NCBI RefSeq assembly: GCF_004115155.1
Contig: NZ_RDSM01000001.1
Span: 372,001 to 436,000, forward strand
From: Granulicella sibirica
GTDB taxonomy: Bacteria > Acidobacteriota > Terriglobia > Terriglobales > Acidobacteriaceae
Direction: 5' to 3'
Length of the DNA stretch: 64,000 nt
The translations under genes were made by a program, and so were the position numbers. Position 1 is the stretch's first letter. Each line of letters starts with the position of its first letter. Shown here in pieces: positions 32,221-40,469 of this stretch. The notes beneath the pieces were generated by a model. It had not been told where the DNA came from. It saw only the letters and a program-made list of their open reading frames with translations, and ran no database searches.

Positions 32221-33359
32221 ACGCGTCGGGACAAATGCGGGTGCTCATCGTGCGGGTGGGGGCGATGGGGGATGTGCTGCATGCGATGCCTGCGGTGGCC
32301 GGGCTGAGGAAGGCTCATCCGGACTGGCGGATCGATTGGGCTCTAGAGCCGAGATGGCGGGATCTGCTGGTGGCGGAGGGTGAGGTTTCGGGGCCGCTGG
32401 TGGACTCGGTCATTCCGGTGCGGACCCGGGAGTGGAAGAGGCTGGGGTTGTCGGCAGCTATGGTGCGGGATGTGCTCGGGCTGCGCCGCACGCTGCGGGA
32501 GGGAAGATACGACGTTTGTGTGGATCTGCAGGGGTCGGTGCGGTCTGGAGTGATTGGGTGGATGGCGGGGGCTCAGAGGTTTGTGGGGGCGGAGACGCCT
32601 CGGGAGCGTCCGGCCCGGTTTTTTTATGGGGAGACGGTGCGGGTGGGGGCTCGGCATGTGATCGAGCAGGGCTGTGAGTTGGTGGAGGCTGGGGTGGGGG
32701 AACGGATTTTGCCGGGGAGGGTGGAGCTTCCGAGGGATTCGGGGGCGGAGGCTTGGTGCGATGGGGTTGTGGGGCAACGGCAAGGGCAAACGCAGATTCC
32801 CTTCGGGAATGACAACCAGAAAAACCAGGGCAACGGCAAGGGCTTGGACCTGGGTAGAGATGGGCGGTTTGTTGTGATGGCGCCGGGTGCGGGGTGGGGG
32901 GCTAAGGAGTGGCCGGTAGAGCGGTTTGGGGAGGTGGCGGCTAGGCTTTCGCGAGACGGCTGGCGCGTATTTGTGAACGCCGAGGCTTCGGGTGGAGGCA
33001 AGGCGGAGGCTGTCGTGCGGGCGAGCGGGGGTGCGGCGATGGCGGTTCCCTGTACGATCGCAGAGTTGATTGCGCTGTTGCGGCGGGCGAGCTTGTTCAT
33101 TGGAGGAGATACCGGGCCGATGCATCTTGCGGATGCGCTTGGGGTTCCGGTGGTGGCGCTGTTTGGGCCTACGGATCCGGCGCGTAATGGGCCCTATGTC
33201 AGGGCAGGCGAGGCGGATCGGGTTCGGGTGCTGCGTCGGGCGGAGAGCCGGACGGATCATCGCCGGCATGCGGAGACGGAGGTGGGGTTGGGGAAGATTA
33301 CGGCGGATGAGGTGACGGAGGCGGCGCTGGAGTTGTTGAAGATGGGAGAAGCGGGATGA
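32217..33359 (+). CDS. Glycosyltransferase family 9 (heptosyltransferase-like) with repeat insertion
   Basis: A 380-residue GT9 protein, probably adding a core sugar to Kdo-lipid A. The N-terminal pattern MRVLIVRVGAMGDVLHAMPA and the C-terminal FIGGDTGPMHLADALGVPVV and ALFGPTDPARNGPY are diagnostic of the family. Between the two Rossmann domains, at about residues 187-214, the dispersed repeat copy at 32773-32843 adds a polar GQTQIPFGNDNQKN-type loop in frame; the conserved APGAGWGAKEWP strand follows at once. The start may be TTG 32217 or ATG 32235. The sugar donor is not certain. Confidence 0.88.
   Translation: MNASGQMRVLIVRVGAMGDVLHAMPAVAGLRKAHPDWRIDWALEPRWRDLLVAEGEVSGPLVDSVIPVRTREWKRLGLSAAMVRDVLGLRRTLREGRYDVCVDLQGSVRSGVIGWMAGAQRFVGAETPRERPARFFYGETVRVGARHVIEQGCELVEAGVGERILPGRVELPRDSGAEAWCDGVVGQRQGQTQIPFGNDNQKNQGNGKGLDLGRDGRFVVMAPGAGWGAKEWPVERFGEVAARLSRDGWRVFVNAEASGGGKAEAVVRASGGAAMAVPCTIAELIALLRRASLFIGGDTGPMHLADALGVPVVALFGPTDPARNGPYVRAGEADRVRVLRRAESRTDHRRHAETEVGLGKITADEVTEAALELLKMGEAG
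32773..32843 (+). repeat. CAGATTCCCTTCGGGAATGA repeat, copy 2, inside the GT9 gene
   Basis: A repeat unit at 32790-32837, 46/48 identical to 29169-29216, enclosed by two perfect 15-base direct repeats GGCAACGGCAAGGGC at 32773-32787 and 32829-32843. The reading frame of the host gene is kept open through it. Confidence 0.85.
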
Positions 33360-33922
33360 AGGAACGGACGGGATGGCAGCGGATTGCGAGACGGATCCGG
33401 GTGCCGATGGGGTTTGTGTTCGCGGCGGCTTTTTTGTGGCTGGCGCGTCCGTCTGCGTGGACGATGGCAGGGAGTTTGTTGCTTGTGGTTCCGGGGATAT
33501 GGCTGCGGGGGTACGCGGCCGGGTATGTGCGGAAGAACGCGGAGCTGACGACGACTGGGCCGTATGGGTATACCCGCAACCCGCTTTACCTGGGGTCGAT
33601 GATGATCGCGTTCGGGTTCGCGGTCGCGGGGGGGCGATGGTCGATCGGGTTGGCGCTGGCGGCTTTGTTCCTGGCGATTTATCTTCCGACGATCCGGTCG
33701 GAGGAGACGTTTCTGCGTGGAGCGTTTGCGGGTTTCGATGCGTATGCGGCGCGTGTTCCGCGACTCCTGCCGAGGCTGACGGCGGCGAAGATGCCGGGCG
33801 CGACGGCTGATCGTGGGGAGTTCTCGCGGGCTCTTTACCTGCACCACCGCGAGTACAATGCTCTTATGGGTGCCGGGGCCATTTACGTGGCGCTGGCGAT
33901 CCGGCTTTGGCTGCGTCAATAG
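33356..33922 (+). CDS. Isoprenylcysteine carboxyl methyltransferase-family membrane protein
   Basis: A 188-residue membrane methyltransferase of the ICMT/PEMT type. The SAM-binding signature ELTTTGPYGYTRNPLYLGSM lies at about residues 63-82, with RSEETFLRGAFAGFDAYAARVP near 121-142. Four to five hydrophobic helices. The start overlaps the GT9 stop by four bases. Bacterial members methylate diverse lipophilic substrates; given the operon, an envelope-lipid substrate is a reasonable guess but not shown. Confidence 0.87.
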   Translation: MKERTGWQRIARRIRVPMGFVFAAAFLWLARPSAWTMAGSLLLVVPGIWLRGYAAGYVRKNAELTTTGPYGYTRNPLYLGSMMIAFGFAVAGGRWSIGLALAALFLAIYLPTIRSEETFLRGAFAGFDAYAARVPRLLPRLTAAKMPGATADRGEFSRALYLHHREYNALMGAGAIYVALAIRLWLRQ

Positions 33923-34055
33923 GTTCGCAGGCTCCGCAGAGAGCCGTGAACAGGGCGGTCTGCCGTGTGTATGCTCATTACCGTTGATCCGGACGTGTTT
34001 GGGCCAGCTCGGGATCACGAGATACGAATTGAAAGCTACCCGTGAGGGGTTCGAT

Positions 34056-34874
34056 TTGACGATATTTCGACGTTTGCTGTTTTTTCCTGCTCTGTCTGCG
34101 GTCTTCGGTTTGGCGGGTGTGAGTTCGGCCCATGCACAGATTCTTGGACTCGGGGCGAAGCCGGCGCCCGTGGTGATTCCGACGCTGCAGCCACCGGTGC
34201 CTGAGTACGTATTTCCGCAGCACCAGACGCTCACGTTCACGGTCGACTGGCGCGTGTTTACCGCTGGGACGGCGGTTTTCCAGATTGAGCAGCAGGGTAC
34301 GACCGAGAAGGTGACGGCAACCGGCGATACAGTGGGCGCGGTGAATATGCTGTTTCCGGTGGTGGACCGGTTTCAGGCGGGATTCGATACGAAGACGGGA
34401 TGTTCGACCGGGTTTTCGAAGCAGTTACAGGAGGGCCGGCGCAAGGTGAACACGGATCTTACGTTCAACTACGACACCGGCAAGCAGATGCAGTATGAGA
34501 AGAACATGGTGAAGGGTACTTCGAAGTCACAGACGGCTTCGATTCCGGCTTGCGTGGCCGATTCCCTTTCGGCGATCTTCTATGCGGCTTCGCAAAAGTT
34601 CGTCGTCGGGCAGGATGTGAAGTTTCCGCTCGCCGACGCGATGCGGACGGTGACCGTCGCGATGAAGGTGGAGGCGAAGGAAGAGATCAAGACACCGGCA
34701 GGAACGTTTCAGACGATCCGGGTGCAGCCTACGGCGGATGAGGGCGTGGTGAAAAATCGCGGGCATATCTGGATCTGGTACACGGATGATGCACGGCATC
34801 TGCCGGTGCAGATCCGGGCGAAGCTGTTCTGGGGGACGATCACGTTTCACCTGCAGTCGGCGGAAGCCAAATGA
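34056..34874 (+). CDS. DUF3108-family exported protein
   Basis: A 272-residue protein with signal peptide (LLFFPALSAVFGLAGVSSAHA) and a DUF3108 body: LTFTVDWRVFTAGTAVFQIE, VNMLFPVVDRFQAGFDTKTG and GHIWIWYTDDARHLPVQIRA. The family is beta-rich and its function is not established. The start is TTG 34056 with GAGGGG about seven bases upstream; longer in-frame versions from 33813 run through the ICMT gene and are unlikely. The stop overlaps the DUF2007 gene start. Confidence 0.85.
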   Translation: MTIFRRLLFFPALSAVFGLAGVSSAHAQILGLGAKPAPVVIPTLQPPVPEYVFPQHQTLTFTVDWRVFTAGTAVFQIEQQGTTEKVTATGDTVGAVNMLFPVVDRFQAGFDTKTGCSTGFSKQLQEGRRKVNTDLTFNYDTGKQMQYEKNMVKGTSKSQTASIPACVADSLSAIFYAASQKFVVGQDVKFPLADAMRTVTVAMKVEAKEEIKTPAGTFQTIRVQPTADEGVVKNRGHIWIWYTDDARHLPVQIRAKLFWGTITFHLQSAEAK

Positions 34875-35137
34875 CGGAGCGCGAGGAGCACGAGGCTTCG
34901 GGACGGATGGTGACGGTGGCGCGGTTTCTTGAGCCGGTGAACGCGCAGATGGCGAAGGGGATGCTCGAGGCGGCGGGGATCGAGTGCTTTCTGCAAGGAG
35001 AGCAGGCAAACAGTTTGCTGGCTATGGCGTTTCGGGCGCGTCTGCAGGTGAACGAAGCGGACGAGGCGGCGGCGCGGAAATTGCTGGCTGGGACCGGCGA
35101 CGAAGTGGATGAAGTGACGGATGGTGAGGATGAGTAG
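34871..35137 (+). CDS. DUF2007-type small signalling protein
   Basis: An 88-residue soluble protein with the DUF2007 pattern VTVARFLEPVNAQMAKGMLE followed by AAGIECFLQGE and LQVNEADEAAARKLL, a ferredoxin-like fold described as a putative signal-transducing domain. It overlaps DUF3108 at the start (ATGA) and queC at the end by 17 bases. The function in the cell is unknown. Confidence 0.85.
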   Translation: MTEREEHEASGRMVTVARFLEPVNAQMAKGMLEAAGIECFLQGEQANSLLAMAFRARLQVNEADEAAARKLLAGTGDEVDEVTDGEDE

Positions 35138-35846
35138 CGATCTGGTGCGGCCGAGGGCGGTAGTGTGTCTGTCGGGTGGGATGGACTCGTGCGTGTGCGC
35201 CACGCTGGCGGCGCGGGACTTCGATGTGTTCGCCGTGCACTTCAGCTATGGGCAGAGGACGGAGGCGCGGGAACAGTGGTCGGCCGAGGAGGTTGCGCGG
35301 ATTACTGGGGCGCAGGAGTTGATGCACCTGAAGATCGACCTGTTTCGGATGATCGGCGGGTCGGCGCTGACGGATGAGGGGATTGCGGTCCCCAGCGCGA
35401 AGGATGATGAGAGCGAAATGGCGGGTGGCTCGCTGAGGACCGGACACCAGGTTCCAGTGACGTATGTGCCGTTTCGCAATGCGCACTTTCTTTCGGCGGC
35501 GGTGAGCTGGGCGGAGGTGCTTGGGGCACGGACAATCTTCATCGGGGCGGTCGAGCAGGACAGCTCGGGTTACCCGGATTGCCGGCCGGCATACTACGAC
35601 GCGTTCAACGAACTGATCCGGACGGGAACGAAGGATGGGGATATACGGGTCGAGACGCCGCTGATTGCGATGCGCAAGAGCGAGATCGTTCGGCTTGGAG
35701 TTGAACTTGGCGCTCCGTTCCATGTAAGTTGGTCATGCTATGCAAGCGAGTCGGAGGCTTGCGGCGTCTGTGAGAGCTGTGTGCTGCGCCTGAGAGCGTT
35801 CCGCGAGGCTGGAGCGGTCGATCCGATTCCCTATATTCAGCGCTGA
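35121..35846 (+). CDS. queC: 7-cyano-7-deazaguanine synthase
   Basis: A 241-residue ATP-dependent enzyme that converts 7-carboxy-7-deazaguanine to preQ0 in queuosine biosynthesis. The PP-loop CLSGGMDSCVC is near residue 16, VPFRNAHFLSAAVSWAE near 113, and the C-terminal zinc site has four cysteines (CYASESEACGVCESC). It is the last gene of the run that starts with waaA; no other queuosine genes are in the window. ATG 35121 or 35130 may be used. Confidence 0.95.
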   Translation: MVRMSSDLVRPRAVVCLSGGMDSCVCATLAARDFDVFAVHFSYGQRTEAREQWSAEEVARITGAQELMHLKIDLFRMIGGSALTDEGIAVPSAKDDESEMAGGSLRTGHQVPVTYVPFRNAHFLSAAVSWAEVLGARTIFIGAVEQDSSGYPDCRPAYYDAFNELIRTGTKDGDIRVETPLIAMRKSEIVRLGVELGAPFHVSWSCYASESEACGVCESCVLRLRAFREAGAVDPIPYIQR

Positions 35847-35950
35847 CTGGCTGCCGAGGGAGTCTTCCGCATCGAAGGAAACGTAGAAGGTTTCAGGCAG
35901 GATATTTAAGGAAAAGGAAGCGCTGGAGCAGGCGCTGGGAGAGAGAAGCG

Positions 35951-37141
35951 ATGAAGCGTTTTGGATGGAAGATGGGCGGTGTTCTTGCGGCATCGCTGCT
36001 TGCAGTTGCGGGTTGGGCGCTGCCGTCGCGCGTGATGGCCCAGGCGGCGGTTGCGCCGGCGACAGTTCACGGTCACGTTCAGAACGCGGCGGGTCTGCCG
36101 CTGACCAAGGGTGAGGTTCGGTTTACGACGGATCGGGCTTCAGAAGAGAAGAATCGTAAGTATCCGTTCGTCTTCCCGATCGACGCGAATGGCGATTACA
36201 AGGGAAGTATCACAACCCCTGGATCGTACCTTGGGCTGGTCTTCGTGGATACCAAGAGCCTGGACTTTATCGACCAGATCGCGGTGAAGGCTGGTGAGGA
36301 TAAGGTCATCGACTTCGACATGACTCGCAAAGAGTACATGGACAAGATGACTCCGGAAGAGAAGAAGCAGATCGAGGAGTTCAAGAAGAAGAACGGCGAA
36401 GCGACGGCGGCGAACGCGAAGATCGCGAACCTGAACCAGTTGCTGACGCAGGCACGCGCGGCGAACAAGGCCGGGAACTACGACGAAGCCATCACGGCAA
36501 TGACGACCGCGACAGGCGCGAAGCCGGATGAAGGCATTCTTTGGGTGACGCTCGGCGATGCGCAGCTTGGAAGCGCGGACGCGGCGGCCAAAGCCGCTCG
36601 CACGGCGCACACCAACCCGTCGGATCCGGCGATCGTACAGAAGTACAAGGACGCGGCGACCTCGTACCAGAAGGGCATCGATTTGAATGCCGCCTCGAAG
36701 AAGCCGAGCCCGGATACGGCGGCGGCTGCTTACAACCAGCTTGGCCAGGCACTGGCAAAGCAGGGCGATTCGAAGGGCGCTTCCACTGCGTACGAGAATG
36801 CGGCGAAGGCGCAGCCGGAGAAGGCCGGGATGTTCTTCTTCAACGAGGCAGCAACTCTGCTGAACTCGGGTGCAAACGACGATGCGGCCGTGGCAGCGGA
36901 TAAGGCGATTGCCGCCGATCCGAAGCGTGCGGATGCTTATTACATCAAGGGACAGGCGCTGATTTCGAAGGCCACGGTCGATCCGAAGACGAGCAAGATC
37001 ACGGCTCCTCCGGGATGCGTGGATGCTTATCAGAAGTACCTTGAGCTTGCTCCGGACGGTCCTCGTTCGCAGGAGGTTGCGGGCATCCTGACGGGCATCG
37101 GCGAGACGGTGACTTCGAAGTACAAGGCCGGCAAGAAGTAG
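35951..37141 (+). CDS. Exported TPR protein with N-terminal beta domain
   Basis: A 396-residue protein with a signal peptide (about 1-31, ending SRVMAQA). Residues about 36-115 form a carboxypeptidase-regulatory-like strand domain (VHGHVQNAAGLPLTKGEVRF), followed by a charged helix rich in Lys and Glu and then TPR-like repeats (LWVTLGDAQLGSADAAAKAA, AAYNQLGQALAKQGDSKGAS, AYYIKGQALISK). It is probably periplasmic and serves protein assembly. A good terminator follows at 37163. The partner is unknown. Confidence 0.85.
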   Translation: MKRFGWKMGGVLAASLLAVAGWALPSRVMAQAAVAPATVHGHVQNAAGLPLTKGEVRFTTDRASEEKNRKYPFVFPIDANGDYKGSITTPGSYLGLVFVDTKSLDFIDQIAVKAGEDKVIDFDMTRKEYMDKMTPEEKKQIEEFKKKNGEATAANAKIANLNQLLTQARAANKAGNYDEAITAMTTATGAKPDEGILWVTLGDAQLGSADAAAKAARTAHTNPSDPAIVQKYKDAATSYQKGIDLNAASKKPSPDTAAAAYNQLGQALAKQGDSKGASTAYENAAKAQPEKAGMFFFNEAATLLNSGANDDAAVAADKAIAADPKRADAYYIKGQALISKATVDPKTSKITAPPGCVDAYQKYLELAPDGPRSQEVAGILTGIGETVTSKYKAGKK

Positions 37142-37162
37142 TTTTTTTGAGCGGCGAGAGAG

Positions 37163-37196
37163 AGCCCTGGGCTGGTGCCCGGGGCTTTTCTTTTTC
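37163..37196 (+). terminator. Rho-independent terminator behind the TPR gene
   Basis: AGCCCTGGGC pairs with GCCCGGGGCT (one G-T pair), loop TGGT, followed by TTTCTTTTTC. It lies 21 bases after the stop and just before moeA. Confidence 0.85.
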
Positions 37197-37207
37197 TGGA
37201 GGGTGAG

Positions 37208-38437
37208 ATGAGGGTCGTAGACTTCGATGAGGCTTTGAGGATTGTGCTGGAGCAGGCGGCCAGGCTGAGTAAGCCCAGGGTCGAGCGGGTAGGACTGTTG
37301 GAGAGCGTGGGGCGCGTGTTGGCTGAGGAGATCAAGGCGGATCGCGATCAGCCTCCGTTTGCACGGTCGACACGGGATGGATTTGCGGTGAGGGCCGCGG
37401 ATTTCTCGAGTGGGGCGGAGCTTCGGGTTTTGGGGATGGTTCGAGCTGGTGACCGGTGGGCTGGGGATGCCGTGGGTGGGGATGAGGCGGTGCAGATCAT
37501 GACGGGGGCGCCGCTTCCTGAAGGTGCGGATGCGGTGGCGATGGTGGAGTTCGTGGAGCGGGGAGATGGGTGGATCCGAGGCGTTGCGGGACGTGGACTG
37601 GCGGTGGGGGAGAATGTTGTTCCGCGGGGGAGCGAGGCTCGGGCCGGGCAGGTCGTGCTGACGGGGGGAACGGTGATGGGGGCGGCTGAAGTGGCGATGG
37701 CGGCTACATGCGGTTCCGCTCAGACGGTGGTGTTTCAGCGGCCTAAGGTTGCGATTGTGGCTACGGGAGACGAGCTTGTTGCCGTGGATGCAGTGCCACA
37801 GGAGCATGAGATTCGGAACTCGAACGGGTATGCCCTTGCAGCAATGGTGACAAAGGCAGGCGGGATAGCCGGTCGGCTTGCCATTGCCCGGGATGTGCGG
37901 GAAGAGGTGTGGGAGCGGATCGCGCAGGGGCGGGTTTGGGACCTGCTGATCCTGTCAGGAGGAGTTTCGATGGGCGAGTATGACCTGGTTGAGGAAGTGC
38001 TCGAGGAGTTTGGGGCGGAGTTCTTCTTCACCGGGGTGAAGATGCAACCGGGAAAGCCAGTGGTGTTTGGGAGGCTGCCGGCACGGGACGGGCAGAAGGA
38101 GTGCTTCTTCTTTGGGTTGCCGGGGAATCCAATTTCGACGCAGGTGACGTTTCACTGCTTTGTCGAGCCATTTCTGCGGGCGATGGCGGGGGGCGTGGTG
38201 GAAGGACCGGGGTTTGTGCAGGCCACGCTACGGGAAGATGTAGGCGGGAAGCCGGGGTTGATGCGGCTTCTGCCGGCCCGAGTTTCTCGAGACCGGGTGC
38301 GGCCCGAGGTGAGGCTGGTGGGGTGGCAGGGATCGGGAGACGTGGCGGCGAATGCCCGGGCAAACTGCTATGCGGTGCTTCCCGGGGATCGGGAGGGGTT
38401 TGCGGCGGGTGAGGTGATTTCGGTTCTGCTGCGGTAG
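37208..38437 (+). CDS. moeA: Molybdopterin molybdenumtransferase
   Basis: A 409-residue enzyme that inserts molybdate into adenylylated molybdopterin. The family motifs are all present: PPFARSTRDGFAVRAADF near residue 50, IMTGAPLPEGADAVAMVE near 100, VAIVATGDELV near 180, ILSGGVSMGEYDLV near 250 and FGLPGNPISTQVTF near 302. ATG 37208 has GGAGGGTG directly upstream. moaC follows 26 bases later. Confidence 0.95.
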   Translation: MRVVDFDEALRIVLEQAARLSKPRVERVGLLESVGRVLAEEIKADRDQPPFARSTRDGFAVRAADFSSGAELRVLGMVRAGDRWAGDAVGGDEAVQIMTGAPLPEGADAVAMVEFVERGDGWIRGVAGRGLAVGENVVPRGSEARAGQVVLTGGTVMGAAEVAMAATCGSAQTVVFQRPKVAIVATGDELVAVDAVPQEHEIRNSNGYALAAMVTKAGGIAGRLAIARDVREEVWERIAQGRVWDLLILSGGVSMGEYDLVEEVLEEFGAEFFFTGVKMQPGKPVVFGRLPARDGQKECFFFGLPGNPISTQVTFHCFVEPFLRAMAGGVVEGPGFVQATLREDVGGKPGLMRLLPARVSRDRVRPEVRLVGWQGSGDVAANARANCYAVLPGDREGFAAGEVISVLLR

Positions 38438-38463
38438 GATGGCGGGATGAGCGAGAGGGTTCC

Positions 38464-38988
38464 GTGGCGCAACGTCTTCGGGGTATGGGAATCAGATTGA
38501 GCGGAAAGCTATCGCACTTCGATGAGGCGGGAGAGGCTCACATGGTGGATGTGAGCGGGAAGGCCGCGACGCGACGTGAGGCTACGGCAGGGGCTTTCGT
38601 GGAGTTATCAGAGGAGGTGCTGGCGGCGCTGCCCCGGAACCCGAAGGGGAATCCCCTGGAGGTGGCGCGGTTCGCGGGTATCCAGGCAGCGAAGCAGACT
38701 TCCCTGCTGATACCGATGTGCCATCCGCTCGCGCTCAGCTTTGTGGATGTGTCGGCTGAAGTGGTTGCGGGTGGAGTGAAGATCGAGGCAACGGCGGCGA
38801 CGACCGCCGGGACGGGCGTTGAGATGGAGGCGATGGTGGCCGCTTCGGTGGCCGCGCTTACGGTCTACGACATGACCAAGGCCCTGGATAAAGGGATACG
38901 GATTCGGGAAGTCGTACTTCTGCGGAAGAGCGGCGGCAAGAGCGGGGAGTACGTGCGGGGAACTCAGGCGACGAAGAGAGACTCGTAG
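38464..38988 (+). CDS. moaC: Cyclic pyranopterin monophosphate synthase
   Basis: A 174-residue enzyme of molybdenum cofactor synthesis that, with MoaA, makes cyclic pyranopterin monophosphate. The conserved parts are LSHFDEAGEAHMVDVSGK, IPMCHPLALSFVDVSAEV, GTGVEMEAMVAASVAALTVY and DMTKALDKG. GTG 38464 has GAGAGG upstream; the conserved region begins about 15 residues later, so a shorter start is possible. It pairs with moeA upstream. The 3' end overlaps a convergent small gene by 25 bases. Confidence 0.94.
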   Translation: MAQRLRGMGIRLSGKLSHFDEAGEAHMVDVSGKAATRREATAGAFVELSEEVLAALPRNPKGNPLEVARFAGIQAAKQTSLLIPMCHPLALSFVDVSAEVVAGGVKIEATAATTAGTGVEMEAMVAASVAALTVYDMTKALDKGIRIREVVLLRKSGGKSGEYVRGTQATKRDS

Positions 38989-39254
38989 GCTACCTGGTTT
39001 TCCCAGGAGATCACCGTATCCATCATGGTGTTGCGGTAGCTCTCGCCGAGCGGAGCGCAAAGCACTTCCTTCTGGTGGCAGTAGTGTCCACGGATCTCGA
39101 AGGTAAGGTAGCCGCCGTCCTTCGGGAAGACGGTGACGAACCAGAAAGGCTTGACGCCTTGAGGATTATGGCGAACGCCGATAAAGGTGTGCTTTTCTGT
39201 CGTGCCTGTGCGACACAGTCTGGGGAAGACTTCCCCGTCTACCTCATGACCCAT
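38964..39254 (-). CDS. Small conserved-looking protein, unknown function
   Basis: I do not recognise this 96-residue protein. It contains a compact pattern with FWFVTVFPKDGGYLTFEIRG and HYCHQKEVLCAPL, with two His and two Cys in HYCHQKEVLC that could bind a metal. It has no signal peptide. It is convergent with moaC and overlaps its last 25 bases. A weak AAAGG lies 11 bases upstream. It looks like a real folded domain by composition, but no family is assigned. Confidence 0.6.
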   Translation of the reverse strand: MGHEVDGEVFPRLCRTGTTEKHTFIGVRHNPQGVKPFWFVTVFPKDGGYLTFEIRGHYCHQKEVLCAPLGESYRNTMMDTVISWENQVAYESLFVA

Positions 39255-39378
39255 GCGAACGCCCGCCTTTCACTCTGCTGACTGAAGTTTAGGCGAAGCT
39301 TTCACGAAATTATGGGGTACTTATCAGACGTGTGCCTAGTTGGTAACTAGTTTCGTTACCTTTGATCCGTGGCGGAAA

Positions 39379-40368
39379 TCAGGTTGCCTTGCTAAAGGTG
39401 ACGGCGAAAAGACTCTGCGGGTCCTGGAAGGTGCGCGTGGGGCTGAAGCCGCTGCTTTCGAGAAGTGCTGAGATGGCGGCGGCAGTGAACTTGTGGCTGT
39501 TCTCGGTGTGGATGGTCTCACCCTTGGCGAAGTGGATGGTTTGCGAGGGGCCGGTGGAGTTGGTGGGGATGCTGACGGTCTGAGTGGAGCGAGCGGCGAG
39601 GTGCATCTCGATGCGGGAGGCGGCGGCGTTCCAGCGGGCTTCGTGGCGGAAACAGGTCTCGTGGAAGTTGGCCTGGAGATCGCGGTTGAGGCGAGCGAGG
39701 ATATTGCGGTTGAAGGCGGCGGTGACGCCCTGGGCGTCGTCGTAGGCGCTGATGAGGGTGTTGACGGATTTGTTGGGCCCGGGGGCGAGGTCGGTGCCGA
39801 GAAGGAGGGCGTCGCCGGGCTCGAGCTGGGTGCGGAGGTTGGTGAGGATGGCCTTCGCTTCACTGGGCGAAAAGTTGCCGATGCTGGAGCCGATGTAGAG
39901 GGCGAGGATGGCGGTGCCGGCGGGGCGGTCGATGTGGATGGGCTCGGTGATGTAATTAGCGAGCTGGGGGCGGACGGTGAGACCGGGGATGGAGGACTCG
40001 AGAGAATCGCGCGCTTCTTCGAGGCAGGTCGGGCTGACGTCAATGGGCTGGTAGAGAAGCTCGGGCTGGCGCTTTGTCGCGGCTCGGAGAAGAATGCCCG
40101 TCTTTGTTGCGGTGCCGGCGCCTAGCTCGGCGATGGTGATGGGTTGGTTTCCCATCGCTTCAAGGATGTCAGCGGCATGGGCAGTGAGGATGGAACGCTC
40201 GGTGCGGGTGAGGTAGTACTCGGGAAGGGTGGTGATCTGCTCGAAGAGCTCGGACCCCGCCTCATCGTAGAAGAGCCAGGGCGAGAGCGTTTTCGGAGTG
40301 CTGGAGAGACCCTGCCGGGCTTCGTTGGCGACGGCCTGGAGTACGGAGAGAGCTTCTGCTACGGGCAC
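39379..40368 (-). CDS. egtD: L-histidine N-alpha-methyltransferase
   Basis: A 329-residue SAM-dependent enzyme that trimethylates histidine to hercynine, the first step of ergothioneine synthesis. SPWLFYDEAGSELFEQITTL followed by PEYYLTRTE is the family N-terminal signature, and AELGAGTATKT near residue 80 is the SAM-binding loop. LYIGSSIGNF and LLLGTDLAPGPNKSVNTLI are also conserved. It lies 101 bases downstream of egtB on the same strand. Confidence 0.95.
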   Translation of the reverse strand: MPVAEALSVLQAVANEARQGLSSTPKTLSPWLFYDEAGSELFEQITTLPEYYLTRTERSILTAHAADILEAMGNQPITIAELGAGTATKTGILLRAATKRQPELLYQPIDVSPTCLEEARDSLESSIPGLTVRPQLANYITEPIHIDRPAGTAILALYIGSSIGNFSPSEAKAILTNLRTQLEPGDALLLGTDLAPGPNKSVNTLISAYDDAQGVTAAFNRNILARLNRDLQANFHETCFRHEARWNAAASRIEMHLAARSTQTVSIPTNSTGPSQTIHFAKGETIHTENSHKFTAAAISALLESSGFSPTRTFQDPQSLFAVTFSKAT

Positions 40369-40469
40369 CTGGGTTCCTTGGTTGCGACTAGTGTGACGTT
40401 CAAACGTTAGAGGTGAGATGCGGGGTAGAGTTACACGGCTTCGTTATTTGTGGAGTCGTGGTATTGGCC

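Noticed and set aside
36140..37807. 555-residue minus-strand frame across the TPR gene, terminator and moeA
   Set aside because: It is Arg/His-rich low complexity, antisense to two real genes and crosses a terminator.
38447..38500. 17-residue frame MSERVPWRNVFGVWESD ahead of and overlapping moaC
   Set aside because: It could be a leader peptide, but there is no sign of regulated attenuation and no good ribosome site; more likely chance.
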